Positions 1 through 6,019 of a DNA stretch of 8,265 nt are shown one piece after another; within the stretch, counting starts at the first letter, position 1, and each line of letters starts with the position of its first letter. Source of the stretch: Thioalkalivibrio sp. (lineage in GTDB: Bacteria > Pseudomonadota > Gammaproteobacteria > Ectothiorhodospirales > Ectothiorhodospiraceae); assembly GCA_007119005.1 (NCBI GenBank), contig SKQM01000064.1, positions 1 to 8,265 on the forward strand, given 5' to 3'. Below the pieces are notes generated by a model. The model did not search any database. It worked only from the letters and a program-made list of their open reading frames with translations, and was not told the origin of the DNA. A program made the position numbers and the translations under genes.

Positions 1-81
1 AAGCGCAAGGCAGCGGCGGCCGTGAAGCGTCAACTCAAGCGGAATTCCCGTGACATCACCCGCCGCGTGCGGATGTATTGA
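1..81 (+). CDS. rpsU: 30S ribosomal protein S21, C-terminal fragment (cut by window start)
   Basis: The first 81 bases read in frame 1 as 26 codons ending in TGA. The peptide begins KRKAAAAVKRQLKR and ends RRVRMY, matching the very basic Arg/Lys/Ala-rich end of bacterial S21, which usually finishes in R-x-R-x-Y after an AAAVKR stretch. S21 is a small 30S subunit protein (about 70 residues) that acts near the anti-Shine-Dalgarno end of 16S rRNA during initiation. The N-terminal two thirds lie outside the window, so start and promoter cannot be judged. The next gene, yqeY, is the usual rpsU neighbour, which strengthens the call. Confidence 0.93.
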   Translation, partial: KRKAAAAVKRQLKRNSRDITRRVRMY

Positions 82-87
82 CCACCA

Positions 88-104
88 GCCCTGCGGGCCA
101 TTTC
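88..104 (+). terminator. Weak hairpin in the rpsU-yqeY gap, possible attenuator
   Basis: The spacer after the rpsU stop contains GCCC (88-91), loop TGC, GGGC (95-98), followed by CATTTCC with only three T in a row. The stem is just 4 bp, so this is at most a partial terminator. S21 is needed in much larger amounts than YqeY, and a leaky terminator after rpsU is known from the E. coli rpsU operon, which makes the position plausible. Low confidence. Confidence 0.2.
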
Positions 105-105
105 C

Positions 106-564
106 ATGTCCCTGAAGAACCGCATCGCCGAGGCGGTGAAGGACGCGATGCGCGCGCGTGACCGCGAGCGCCTCGGTGCGCTGCGGTTGGTGCAGTCGGA
201 GATCAAGCAGTTCGAGGTCGACGAGCGCCGCGAGCCGGACGACGCGGCGATCCTGGTGATCCTGAACCGGATGCTGAAGCAGCGGCGCGACTCCATCGAA
301 CAGTACCGGCGTGGGCAGCGCGAAGACCTCGCGGCCCGGGAAGAGGCCGAGGTCGCGGTGATCCGCGAATTCCTGCCCGAACCACTGGCGCCCGATGCCG
401 TGACGGCCATGCTCGAGCAGGCCATCGCGGAAACCGGTGCGGCCGGACCCGCGGACATGGGGCGGGTGATGGCCATCCTGAAGCCCCGCCTGCTGGGACG
501 CGCCGACATGGGCGACGTCAGCCGGCAGGTGCGCGCGCGCCTGCAGGCAACGGCCGGCGGTTGA
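106..564 (+). CDS. yqeY: YqeY / GatB-like domain protein
   Basis: The 152-residue protein starts [19 protein letters not shown], the normal N-terminus of the YqeY family (usual length about 150), which fixes the ATG. The family hallmarks are visible: a helical N-terminal half with [17 protein letters not shown] (residues 23-39), the block [19 protein letters not shown] (58-76), an acidic EE..E run before REFLPEPL (87-94), and a C-terminal [13 protein letters not shown]...GRADMGDVS region (118-139). The second half resembles the tRNA-binding tail domain of GatB, the amidotransferase subunit, but YqeY lacks the GatB catalytic core; its exact cellular role is not established. It lies 24 bases after rpsU and has no convincing Shine-Dalgarno sequence, suggesting readthrough or coupled expression. 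hemE follows after 52 bases where dnaG would often be expected. Confidence 0.9.
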   Translation: MSLKNRIAEAVKDAMRARDRERLGALRLVQSEIKQFEVDERREPDDAAILVILNRMLKQRRDSIEQYRRGQREDLAAREEAEVAVIREFLPEPLAPDAVTAMLEQAIAETGAAGPADMGRVMAILKPRLLGRADMGDVSRQVRARLQATAGG

Positions 565-604
565 CCCGGGTGTTGCCCCGCAATCCCGCGAGGCGGCCAT
601 CAAC

Positions 605-614
605 GGAAGAGGAA
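605..614 (+). promoter_or_regulatory. Ribosome binding site of hemE
   Basis: A purine run GGAAGAGGAA lies directly before the ATG at 617, with the AGAGG core at 608-612 and 4 bases to the start. It supports this ATG as the hemE start. No clear sigma-70 promoter is visible in the 52-base gap, so hemE may be read from the rpsU-yqeY transcript. Confidence 0.5.
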
Positions 615-616
615 CG

Positions 617-1672
617 ATGACTGAGCTCGCCAACGACCGATTCCTGCGTGCGCTGCTGCGCGAACCCGTGGACCGCACGCCGATCTGGATCATGCGCCAG
701 GCCGGCCGTTACCTGCCGGAGTACCGTGCGACGCGGGCCCGGGCCGGGAGCTTCCTCGATCTGTGCCAGAATCCGGAGCTTGCCTGCGAGGTGACGATGC
801 AGCCGCTGGCCCGGTTTCCGCTCGACGCGGCGATCCTGTTCTCGGACATCCTGACGGTGCCGGACGCGATGGGGCTCGGCCTCTTTTTCGAAGCTGGAGA
901 GGGGCCGCGCTTCCGCGACCCGGTGCGTTCTCTGGCCGACATCGAACGCCTGCCCATTCCGGACCCCGAGCAGGAACTGCGCTACGTGATGGACGCAGTG
1001 CGGCTGATCCGGCGTGAACTGAACGGTTCCGTGCCGCTGATCGGCTTCGCCGGCAGTCCGTGGACGCTGGCCACCTACATGATCGAGGGCGCGGGCTCGC
1101 GGGACTTCGCCGAAACCAAGCGGGTGCTCTACGGCGATCCGCAGGCGATGCATGCGCTGCTGCAGAAGGTGTCGGCGGCGGTGTCGGTATACCTGCAGGC
1201 CCAGGTTCGGGCGGGGGCGCAGGCGGTGATGATCTTCGACACCTGGGGCGGTTCGCTGACGCCCCGTCATTACCGCGAATTCTCGCTGGCCTACATGCAG
1301 CGCATCATCGCCGAGCTGCCCCGCGAACACGAGGGCCGCCGGGTACCCGTGATCCTGTTCACCAAGGGCGGCGGTGCCTGGCTCGAGTGGCAGGCGGATG
1401 CCGGTGCCGATGCGCTGGGCCTCGACTGGACCATCGAGATCGCGGAAGCGGCGCAACGGGTCGGTGACCGCGTTGCGCTGCAGGGCAACCTGGATCCGTC
1501 GGTACTCTACGCCGGTGACGACGTGGTGCGGGCGGAGGCACGGCGGGTGCTCGATGGCTTTCCGCATGCGACCGGCCACGTCTTCAATCTCGGTCACGGG
1601 ATCCATCCCGGCATCGAGCCGGAACGGGTCGCGACTCTGGTCGAGACGGTGCAAAGCTACCGGGCTGGCTGA
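617..1672 (+). CDS. hemE: Uroporphyrinogen decarboxylase
   Basis: HemE decarboxylates the four acetate side chains of uroporphyrinogen III to give coproporphyrinogen III, a cytoplasmic step of heme (and, where present, chlorophyll) synthesis. The 351-residue length is normal for the family. The first signature [16 protein letters not shown] is at residues 22-37 and carries the substrate-binding arginines R27 and R31. The invariant aspartate is D77 in the FSDIL motif; the second signature [13 protein letters not shown] (143-155) includes the active-site tyrosine Y154; the C-terminal histidine is H327 in NLGHGIHPG. By homology to the human enzyme these match R37, R41, D86, Y164 and H339, so the site looks complete. 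The ATG is set by a purine-rich RBS and by the family-typical N-terminus ([17 protein letters not shown]). The gene ends at a strong hairpin terminator. In Pseudomonas hemE lies beyond pilQ-aroK-aroB-gltBD; here it lies next to rpsU-yqeY. Confidence 0.97.
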   Translation: MTELANDRFLRALLREPVDRTPIWIMRQAGRYLPEYRATRARAGSFLDLCQNPELACEVTMQPLARFPLDAAILFSDILTVPDAMGLGLFFEAGEGPRFRDPVRSLADIERLPIPDPEQELRYVMDAVRLIRRELNGSVPLIGFAGSPWTLATYMIEGAGSRDFAETKRVLYGDPQAMHALLQKVSAAVSVYLQAQVRAGAQAVMIFDTWGGSLTPRHYREFSLAYMQRIIAELPREHEGRRVPVILFTKGGGAWLEWQADAGADALGLDWTIEIAEAAQRVGDRVALQGNLDPSVLYAGDDVVRAEARRVLDGFPHATGHVFNLGHGIHPGIEPERVATLVETVQSYRAG

Positions 1673-1680
1673 GCCGCGCG

Positions 1681-1725
1681 CCCTCCCCAACCCTGCCCTG
1701 CGCTGCGAGCGGGGGAGGGGTTTTT
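1681..1725 (+). terminator. Rho-independent terminator of hemE
   Basis: CCCTCCCC (1681-1688) pairs perfectly with GGGGAGGG (1712-1719), enclosing a GC-rich 23-base loop, and is followed by G and a run of five T (1721-1725). It begins 8 bases after the hemE stop. The T-run is only on the + strand side, so it ends the rpsU-yqeY-hemE transcript rather than the convergent one. A smaller inverted repeat, CGTCA-GGGT-TGACG (1728-1741), follows immediately. Confidence 0.75.
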
Positions 1726-1727
1726 AT

Positions 1728-1741
1728 CGTCAGGGTTGACG
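1728..1741. repeat. Small inverted repeat between convergent genes
   Basis: CGTCA (1728-1732), loop GGGT, TGACG (1737-1741) forms a 5-bp stem-loop in the gap between hemE and the convergent - strand gene. It lies 15 bases beyond the - strand stop codon. On the - strand it is followed by A-rich rather than T-rich sequence, so it is not a classical terminator there; it may protect 3' ends or be incidental. Confidence 0.3.
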
Positions 1742-1755
1742 CGGGAGCATGATAG

Positions 1756-2370
1756 TCAGTCGGCGTGTTGCAGGCCGGCTTCGACTTCCGCGATGAGTTC
1801 CTGTACGGCCACCAGTCCGAGCCGACGCATGGGACGACCGTCGATGGGTGACGGGGGCGCCTGCCGGATGCCGTTCGCCGGGAACACGGTGAGTTCGATG
1901 TCGAGTCCGTCCGGTCCGCGAAAGCTCAGGAAGGGCACACGCATCCCGCTGCCACCCCGGTAGTGGCGCTCCCCGCTGCGGCACTGAATGCCCATGTCCC
2001 CGAGCAGGAAAATCACCTCTTCCACGGTTTCCGCAAAACCGTGCAGGTTGATCACGGGCTGCGGTTCCAGGATGCCGAGGAGCAGCGGGCCGACGAGGCG
2101 CGGTTCCAGCATGGACAGACGCTCCATCACCACGGCGGCGGCGCGCAGGCGGTCCCGGTATTCACGCCGGCTGTCCGCGTCCGCGAACAGCCGGTTGCGT
2201 TCCAGCACAGCGTTCTCGACCTCGGTATTCGCGGGCATTTCGCTCCGCCCGGTCATTCCCAGGTGGACCGCCGCCTTGCGCTTGGCCAGGCCGTAATCGC
2301 GCACACCCTCTTCCAGGATGATGCGTGCGGCCTCCTCGGCGAGGCGTTGACGGGCTCTGGATTCGGGCAT
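1756..2370 (-). CDS. Conserved-looking protein of unknown function, possible degenerate nucleotidyltransferase fold
   Basis: This encodes 204 residues starting MPESRARQRLAEEAARIILE. I do not recognise an experimentally characterised family. The N-terminal half (1-88) looks helical, with EEGVRDYGLAKRKAAVHLGM at 20-39. The middle has RLVGPLLLG (91-99), then VINLHGFAETVEEVIFLL (106-123), then LDIELTVF (156-163). This order of strands recalls a nucleotidyltransferase core (hVGSxxxG, D-x-D, third acidic strand), but the usual GS is GP and the metal-binding Asp pair is replaced around I107-N108-L109-H110, so catalysis by the standard mechanism is unlikely; that reading is inference. No signal peptide or membrane segment is seen. 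An open frame runs upstream to 2790, but it would overlap mrcA, and the sequence before M1 is low-complexity frame-shadow (Pro/Ala/Ser/Arg). The chosen ATG lies 13 bases after the mrcA stop, so the two are probably cotranscribed. Confidence 0.8.
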   Translation of the reverse strand: MPESRARQRLAEEAARIILEEGVRDYGLAKRKAAVHLGMTGRSEMPANTEVENAVLERNRLFADADSRREYRDRLRAAAVVMERLSMLEPRLVGPLLLGILEPQPVINLHGFAETVEEVIFLLGDMGIQCRSGERHYRGGSGMRVPFLSFRGPDGLDIELTVFPANGIRQAPPSPIDGRPMRRLGLVAVQELIAEVEAGLQHAD

Positions 2371-2383
2371 GGCCAAGGTCAGA

Positions 2384-4795
2384 TCAGAAGATGAACTCGG
2401 GCTGGGAGTCGATGCGCCGGCCCGTTTCCTCCCGGGTGCCAGTCTCCTCGGTGCCGGACGGGATGCGTGCACTCCGCTCGGGGATCTGCTCCGGGAGCAG
2501 CCATTCGCGCCGGCCACGGGGGTCGTCGTCGGTGGTGCGTTCCCCGGTCTCCGGGAGCAGGGCCACCTCGACGAGGTCGTCGGGGCGTTCGATCGGGGCC
2601 TCGGGCCTGCCGGCCAGTGCGCGCTGCATGAATCCCATCCAGATCGGCAGCGCCGCGCGGGCGCCGGTCTCGCGTGAGCCCAGTTCGCGGTTGTCGTCGA
2701 AGCCGATCCAGGCGGTGGCCGCGAGCTCCGCGTTGAAGCCCACGAACCAGGCGTCGCGGTAGGAGTTGGTGGTGCCGGTCTTGCCGCCAAGGTCCTGCCG
2801 GCCGAGGTCGAGCGCGCGGCGCCCCGTGCCCGAGCGGATCACTCCGCCCAGCATCTGGCTCATCTGCCAGGCGACTCCGGGCTCCAGCGTGGGCACCGGA
2901 TCGGCGAACTGCAGCGGCCCGTGCGCGGCGAAGAGTTCGAGTTGCTGGCCGGCGGGACTCTCGCAGGGATCCGGACAGGCGCGCGGCGTTGGGGCCTGGT
3001 ACAGCAGCGTGCCGTCCACCTCCTCGATGCGCGCAATCAGCCATGGCGTGGTCAGAAGGCCGCCGTTCGCGAACGGGATGTAGGCGTTGTTCATTTCCAC
3101 CGGCGTGATGGTACCGGTGCCCAGCGCCATCGACAGGTTGCGCGGGTGTCGTGCGAGGCTCAGTCCGAAGCGGGCCAGCTCGTCGTGCGTCTGGTTCACG
3201 CCGACCGTGTTCAACAGGCGGATCGACGCGAGGTTGCGCGAATTGGCCAGCGCCTCGCGCATCGTCGTGGCGCCGCGGAAGCTTCGCGAGTAGTTCTCGG
3301 GGCGCCATTCCGCGCCCAGCGCAGGGTCGCTGAACACCAGTGGCGCATCCATCACCGTGCTTGCCGGCGTCATGCCGTCCTGCAGCGCCAGTGCATAGAT
3401 CAGCGGCTTGAACGCGGAACCGGGTTGCCGCTCGGCCTGCAGCACGCGGTTGAACCGGTTCTGGAAGAAGTCGAAGCCGCCGGAGAGCGCAAGGATCGCC
3501 CCGTCTTCCGGCGCTTGCGCGACCACCGCGCCGGTCACCTCGGGCGTCTGGCTCAGGCGCCAGTCACCCTGGGCGGTGGGCTGGATCCGTACCACGTCCC
3601 CCCTCCGGAGCCAGCCGGATACCGGCGTTTGGGCCGGTCTCGCCCACGCGAGCGCCTCGCTGGAGAGCCGGTGTTCGCCGACGCGCCCCGCGTCCACGAG
3701 CAGGCTGTCCTGATCCGCCTCCAGCACCACCGCCGGAAACAGCAAGCGGCCGCTGGCGCCGATCCCGACGAGGATCTGCCGGCGGGCGTCGGCATCGCCG
3801 ACCACGGGTTCTTCGAGCCGCAGTTCGGGTCCCCGGTACCCGTGGCGCTGGTCGTATTCGATCAGGCCGTCGCGCAACGCCGCGTTGGCCGCCTCCTGCG
3901 CACCGCTGTCGATGGTGGTGTAGATGCGCAGCCCGCGCACATAGGCATCTTCACCCCAGAGATTCACCGCCACCTGGCGTGCGGTTTCCGCCACCCAGTG
4001 AGCATCGACTTCCGTGGTCGCCGCGTGCCGCTGGGAAAGTATCGGGCGCGCGACCGCATCGGCGTGTTCCTCGGGCGTGATCAGGCCCAGTTCCAGCATC
4101 CGCCGCAGGACGTAATTGCGCCGGTTCTGGGCCCGCTCCGGGCTGGTGACCGGGTTCGTCGTCGACGGCGCTTTTGGCAGGGCGGCGAGAATCGCGATCT
4201 GGTCGAGCTCAAGTTCTTCCAGGTTGCGGTCGAAATAGACTCTGGCGGCTGCAGAAACTCCGTACGCGCGCTGTCCGAGGAAGATCTTGTTCAGATAGAG
4301 TTCGAGAATCTGGTCCTTGGTCAGCTCGCGTTCGATCTGCAGCGCGAGGAAGATCTCCCGGATCTTGCGTTCGTAGGTGCGGTCGCGGGTCAGGAAGAAG
4401 TTTCTCGCGAGCTGCATGGTGATCGTGCTGCCGCCCTGGGTGCGTTCACCGGTGCTGAAAACGTGAATGCCGGCGCGCAGCAGGCCCAACGGGTCGACGC
4501 CACGGTGCTGGTAGAAGCGCTCGTCTTCGGCCGCGATGAAGGCCTGCAGCAACCGTTCCGGCATTTCGGAAACGGGCACGGGTTCGCGGCGCTGTTCGGC
4601 GAATTCGCCTAGCAGGCGCCCGTCGGCGGTGTATACCTGCATTGGGGTCTGCAGCCGGACCTCGCGCAGCGAATCGACGGCTGGCAGCCCGGGTGCGTAG
4701 TAGAGATATAGACCGAGGAATAGCGCCACCGCGGCCATGCCGGCGCCCACGGCGAGAGACAGAAGGGCGAGGATTACACGGACGAGCAGCGGCAT
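2384..4795 (-). CDS. mrcA: Penicillin-binding protein 1A, bifunctional glycosyltransferase/transpeptidase
   Basis: This class A PBP polymerises lipid II into glycan strands and cross-links them in the periplasm, anchored by one N-terminal membrane helix (about residues 5-32). The GT51 domain carries EDERFYQHRGVD (90-101, catalytic E90), GGSTITMQLARN (121-132), and RKIRE with the second catalytic Glu E147. An OB-like insert typical of PBP1A spans about 320-415. The transpeptidase domain has the SxxK box S460-A-F-K463 (QPGSAFKP), the SxN box S519-R-N521 and the KTGT box K672-T-G-T675 (GGKTGTTNSYRDAWFVG). All catalytic boxes are intact. The 803-residue length fits gammaproteobacterial PBP1A (about 800-850). 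A CxxxC pair, C607 and C611, lies in the loop before the KTGT box, and an acidic tail of about 60 residues follows the domain. Divergence from pilM is the same arrangement as ponA-pilM in Pseudomonas. The Shine-Dalgarno sequence is weak. Confidence 0.97.
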   Translation of the reverse strand: MPLLVRVILALLSLAVGAGMAAVALFLGLYLYYAPGLPAVDSLREVRLQTPMQVYTADGRLLGEFAEQRREPVPVSEMPERLLQAFIAAEDERFYQHRGVDPLGLLRAGIHVFSTGERTQGGSTITMQLARNFFLTRDRTYERKIREIFLALQIERELTKDQILELYLNKIFLGQRAYGVSAAARVYFDRNLEELELDQIAILAALPKAPSTTNPVTSPERAQNRRNYVLRRMLELGLITPEEHADAVARPILSQRHAATTEVDAHWVAETARQVAVNLWGEDAYVRGLRIYTTIDSGAQEAANAALRDGLIEYDQRHGYRGPELRLEEPVVGDADARRQILVGIGASGRLLFPAVVLEADQDSLLVDAGRVGEHRLSSEALAWARPAQTPVSGWLRRGDVVRIQPTAQGDWRLSQTPEVTGAVVAQAPEDGAILALSGGFDFFQNRFNRVLQAERQPGSAFKPLIYALALQDGMTPASTVMDAPLVFSDPALGAEWRPENYSRSFRGATTMREALANSRNLASIRLLNTVGVNQTHDELARFGLSLARHPRNLSMALGTGTITPVEMNNAYIPFANGGLLTTPWLIARIEEVDGTLLYQAPTPRACPDPCESPAGQQLELFAAHGPLQFADPVPTLEPGVAWQMSQMLGGVIRSGTGRRALDLGRQDLGGKTGTTNSYRDAWFVGFNAELAATAWIGFDDNRELGSRETGARAALPIWMGFMQRALAGRPEAPIERPDDLVEVALLPETGERTTDDDPRGRREWLLPEQIPERSARIPSGTEETGTREETGRRIDSQPEFIF

Positions 4796-4839
4796 GGTTT
4801 CAGGATTTGGCTTGGGTGGGAAATTGGTTCGACGGGAAA

Positions 4840-4851
4840 GTCGCTTGCGAC
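4840..4851. repeat. 12-bp perfect palindrome-like repeat in the mrcA/pilM spacer
   Basis: GTCGC-TT-GCGAC is an inverted repeat with two 5-bp arms. It lies in the predicted 5' leader of mrcA and overlaps the -35 hexamer of the upstream candidate pilM promoter. It could be a protein-binding site, or a short hairpin in the mrcA leader with a CAAG loop. Seen directly; function unknown. Confidence 0.35.
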
Positions 4852-4874
4852 GACCTGTTCACGCGGACTATCAT
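4845..4874 (+). promoter_or_regulatory. Candidate sigma-70 promoter for pilMNOPQ (distal)
   Basis: TTGCGA (4845-4850, 4 of 6 to TTGACA), 18-base spacer, TATCAT (4869-4874, 5 of 6 to TATAAT). Transcription would begin near 4881, about 70 bases before the pilM start. Its -10 overlaps the -10 of the opposing mrcA promoter candidate, so both could not be occupied at once. Based on consensus matching only. Confidence 0.35.
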
Positions 4875-4895
4875 CAGACCGTAAATGCGTGTAAA
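4867..4895 (-). promoter_or_regulatory. Candidate sigma-70 promoter for mrcA
   Basis: On the - strand TTTACA (4895-4890, 5 of 6 to TTGACA) is followed by a 17-base spacer and GATAGT (4872-4867, 4 of 6 to TATAAT). The start would be near 4860, giving a leader of about 65 bases for mrcA. The -35 hexamer lies within the GTAAAT repeat. Best-looking promoter in the spacer by spacing and -35 match, but not proven. Confidence 0.42.
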
Positions 4896-4896
4896 T
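4881..4896. repeat. Direct repeat GTAAAT with 10-base period
   Basis: GTAAAT occurs at 4881-4886 and again at 4891-4896, separated by GCGT, so the copies are one helical turn apart and lie on the same DNA face. The second copy covers the candidate mrcA -35. It is followed by CACA, giving a TCACA half-site (4896-4900) but no matching left half. A possible regulator site for the divergent promoters; function is inference. Confidence 0.3.
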
Positions 4897-4909
4897 CACA
4901 GGGTGTGGG

Positions 4910-4920
4910 TATAGTATAAG
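4910..4920 (+). promoter_or_regulatory. Candidate proximal -10 region for pilM
   Basis: TATAGT (4910-4915) and TATAAG (4915-4920) overlap in one 11-base AT stretch, each 4-5 of 6 to TATAAT, in a GC-rich genome where such runs are rare. A start near 4925 would give pilM a leader of about 25-30 bases. No good -35 is found at 16-18 bases upstream, so it would need an activator or another sigma factor. Confidence 0.3.
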
Positions 4921-4951
4921 CCCTGTAGCACGCGAACATCAGGGGGGCAGT

Positions 4952-6019
4952 GTGCTAGGACTGGGGAAAAAGCGCCACGCTTTGCTCGGGGTCGATTTCA
5001 GTGCTGCCGCGATCAAGGTATTGGAACTGGGCCGCAGTGGCAGCGGCTACAAGGTTGAAGCCTTCGCGGTGGAGCCGCTTCCTGAGGGAGCGGTGGTGGA
5101 CAAGGAGTGCCGAGATGCCGGGGCCATCGGTGCGGCGCTGGAGCGGGCGGTCAAACGTTCCGGAACCCGGCTCAAGCACTGTGCGATGGCGGTTCCGTCT
5201 TCCACCATCATCACCCGCACGCTCCGGCTCTCCAGCAAGCTGAACGAGGCGGAGCTCGAGGGTCAGGTCATCGTCGAGGCCGACCAGTACATTCCGTACA
5301 ACATCGAGGACGTCAGCGTCGATTTCCAGGTTCTGGGCAAGAACGCCGCGAACCCGGAACTGCTGGATGTTCTCGTGGTGGCATCGCGCAAGGAGCACGT
5401 CGAGTCGCGCATCGCGATCGCGGAGGCGGCGAAGCTGTCCGCCGAAATCGTCGATGTCGAGGCCTATGCGGTCGAGCACGCGACCGGACTGCTGCTGGAC
5501 CAGTTGCCCGATCGTGACCAGAAGCCGATCGTCGCGGTGGTCGATGTCGGTGCGCAGGTCACCAGCGTCTATGTGATGAGCCAGGAACAGGGCGTCATCT
5601 ACACGCGGGAGCAGGATTTCGGCGGCCGGCTCCTCACCGAAGAGATCATGCGCCGCTACAACATGGACATGCAGCAGGCCGGCAACGCGAAGATCCACGG
5701 CGAACTGCCGCCCGACTACGCCGTGTCGGTGCTGGAACCCTTCAAGCAGAGCATGATGGACCAGGTGCAGCGGTTACTGCAGTATTTCTACGTGACCCGG
5801 CCCCAGGACACCATCGATCAGATCTTCCTCGGGGGCGGCTGTGCGGCCATCTCGGGCATCGATGAGCAGCTCGAGGAGGTCACCGGGACCCCGGTGGCCA
5901 TCGCCGACCCGTTTCGGGGCATGCCCGTCGCCCGCCGGGTGAACCGGCAGCGCTTCCTCAATGACGCGCCGGCCACACTGACGGCCTGCGGGCTGGCGAT
6001 GCGGGGGTTCGTGGGATGA
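4952..6019 (+). CDS. pilM: Type IV pilus assembly protein PilM, actin-like ATPase
   Basis: PilM is a cytoplasmic actin/FtsA-like ATP-binding protein that docks on the N-terminal tail of PilN and ties the pilus alignment complex to the cytoplasmic motor side. The 355 residues match the family length. Nucleotide-binding elements are visible: phosphate 1 at LLGVDFSAAAIKVLEL (11-26), phosphate 2 at IVAVVDVGAQVTSVYV (193-208), and the adenosine motif IFLGGGCAAISGIDEQL (291-307). QVIVEADQYIPYNIEDVSVD (105-124) is the conserved family stretch. The start is GTG at 4952; it gives the usual MLGLxKK N-terminus and has AGGGGGG at 4941-4947 as RBS. The stop overlaps the pilN start in ATGA. No signal peptide or membrane segment, as expected. 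Confidence 0.96.
   Translation: MLGLGKKRHALLGVDFSAAAIKVLELGRSGSGYKVEAFAVEPLPEGAVVDKECRDAGAIGAALERAVKRSGTRLKHCAMAVPSSTIITRTLRLSSKLNEAELEGQVIVEADQYIPYNIEDVSVDFQVLGKNAANPELLDVLVVASRKEHVESRIAIAEAAKLSAEIVDVEAYAVEHATGLLLDQLPDRDQKPIVAVVDVGAQVTSVYVMSQEQGVIYTREQDFGGRLLTEEIMRRYNMDMQQAGNAKIHGELPPDYAVSVLEPFKQSMMDQVQRLLQYFYVTRPQDTIDQIFLGGGCAAISGIDEQLEEVTGTPVAIADPFRGMPVARRVNRQRFLNDAPATLTACGLAMRGFVG

Noticed and set aside
518..1690. 390-codon open frame on the - strand, antisense to hemE
   Set aside because: It covers hemE, which has all its active-site motifs; the antisense product is Arg/His/Pro/Gln-rich without domain features.
1681..1755. Shared bidirectional terminator for hemE and the convergent - strand operon
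   Set aside because: On the - strand the hairpin is not followed by a T-run (the sequence reads into CGCGCGGCTCAG), so only the + strand use is supported. Where the - strand transcript ends is not visible.
2371..2790. N-terminal extension of the 204-residue - strand protein up to 2790
   Set aside because: The extension would overlap the end of mrcA by over 400 bases and reads as Pro/Ala/Ser/Arg low-complexity shadow. The ATG at 2370 just after the mrcA stop is a better start.
2921..4612. 563-codon open frame on the + strand, antisense to mrcA
   Set aside because: It lies wholly inside mrcA, whose catalytic boxes prove the - strand frame. Its product is low-information (Arg/Ala/Gly/His/Val-rich) with no recognisable motif; long antisense frames are expected in GC-rich genes.
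4885..4900. CRP/Vfr-type site (TGTGA-N6-TCACA) in the mrcA/pilM spacer
   Set aside because: Only the TCACA half is present; the other half at the correct spacing reads ATGCG, too far from consensus.
4955..5698. 247-codon antisense frame in pilM
   Set aside because: Shadow of the pilM coding frame; product is rich in Asp/Leu/Arg/His without motif.
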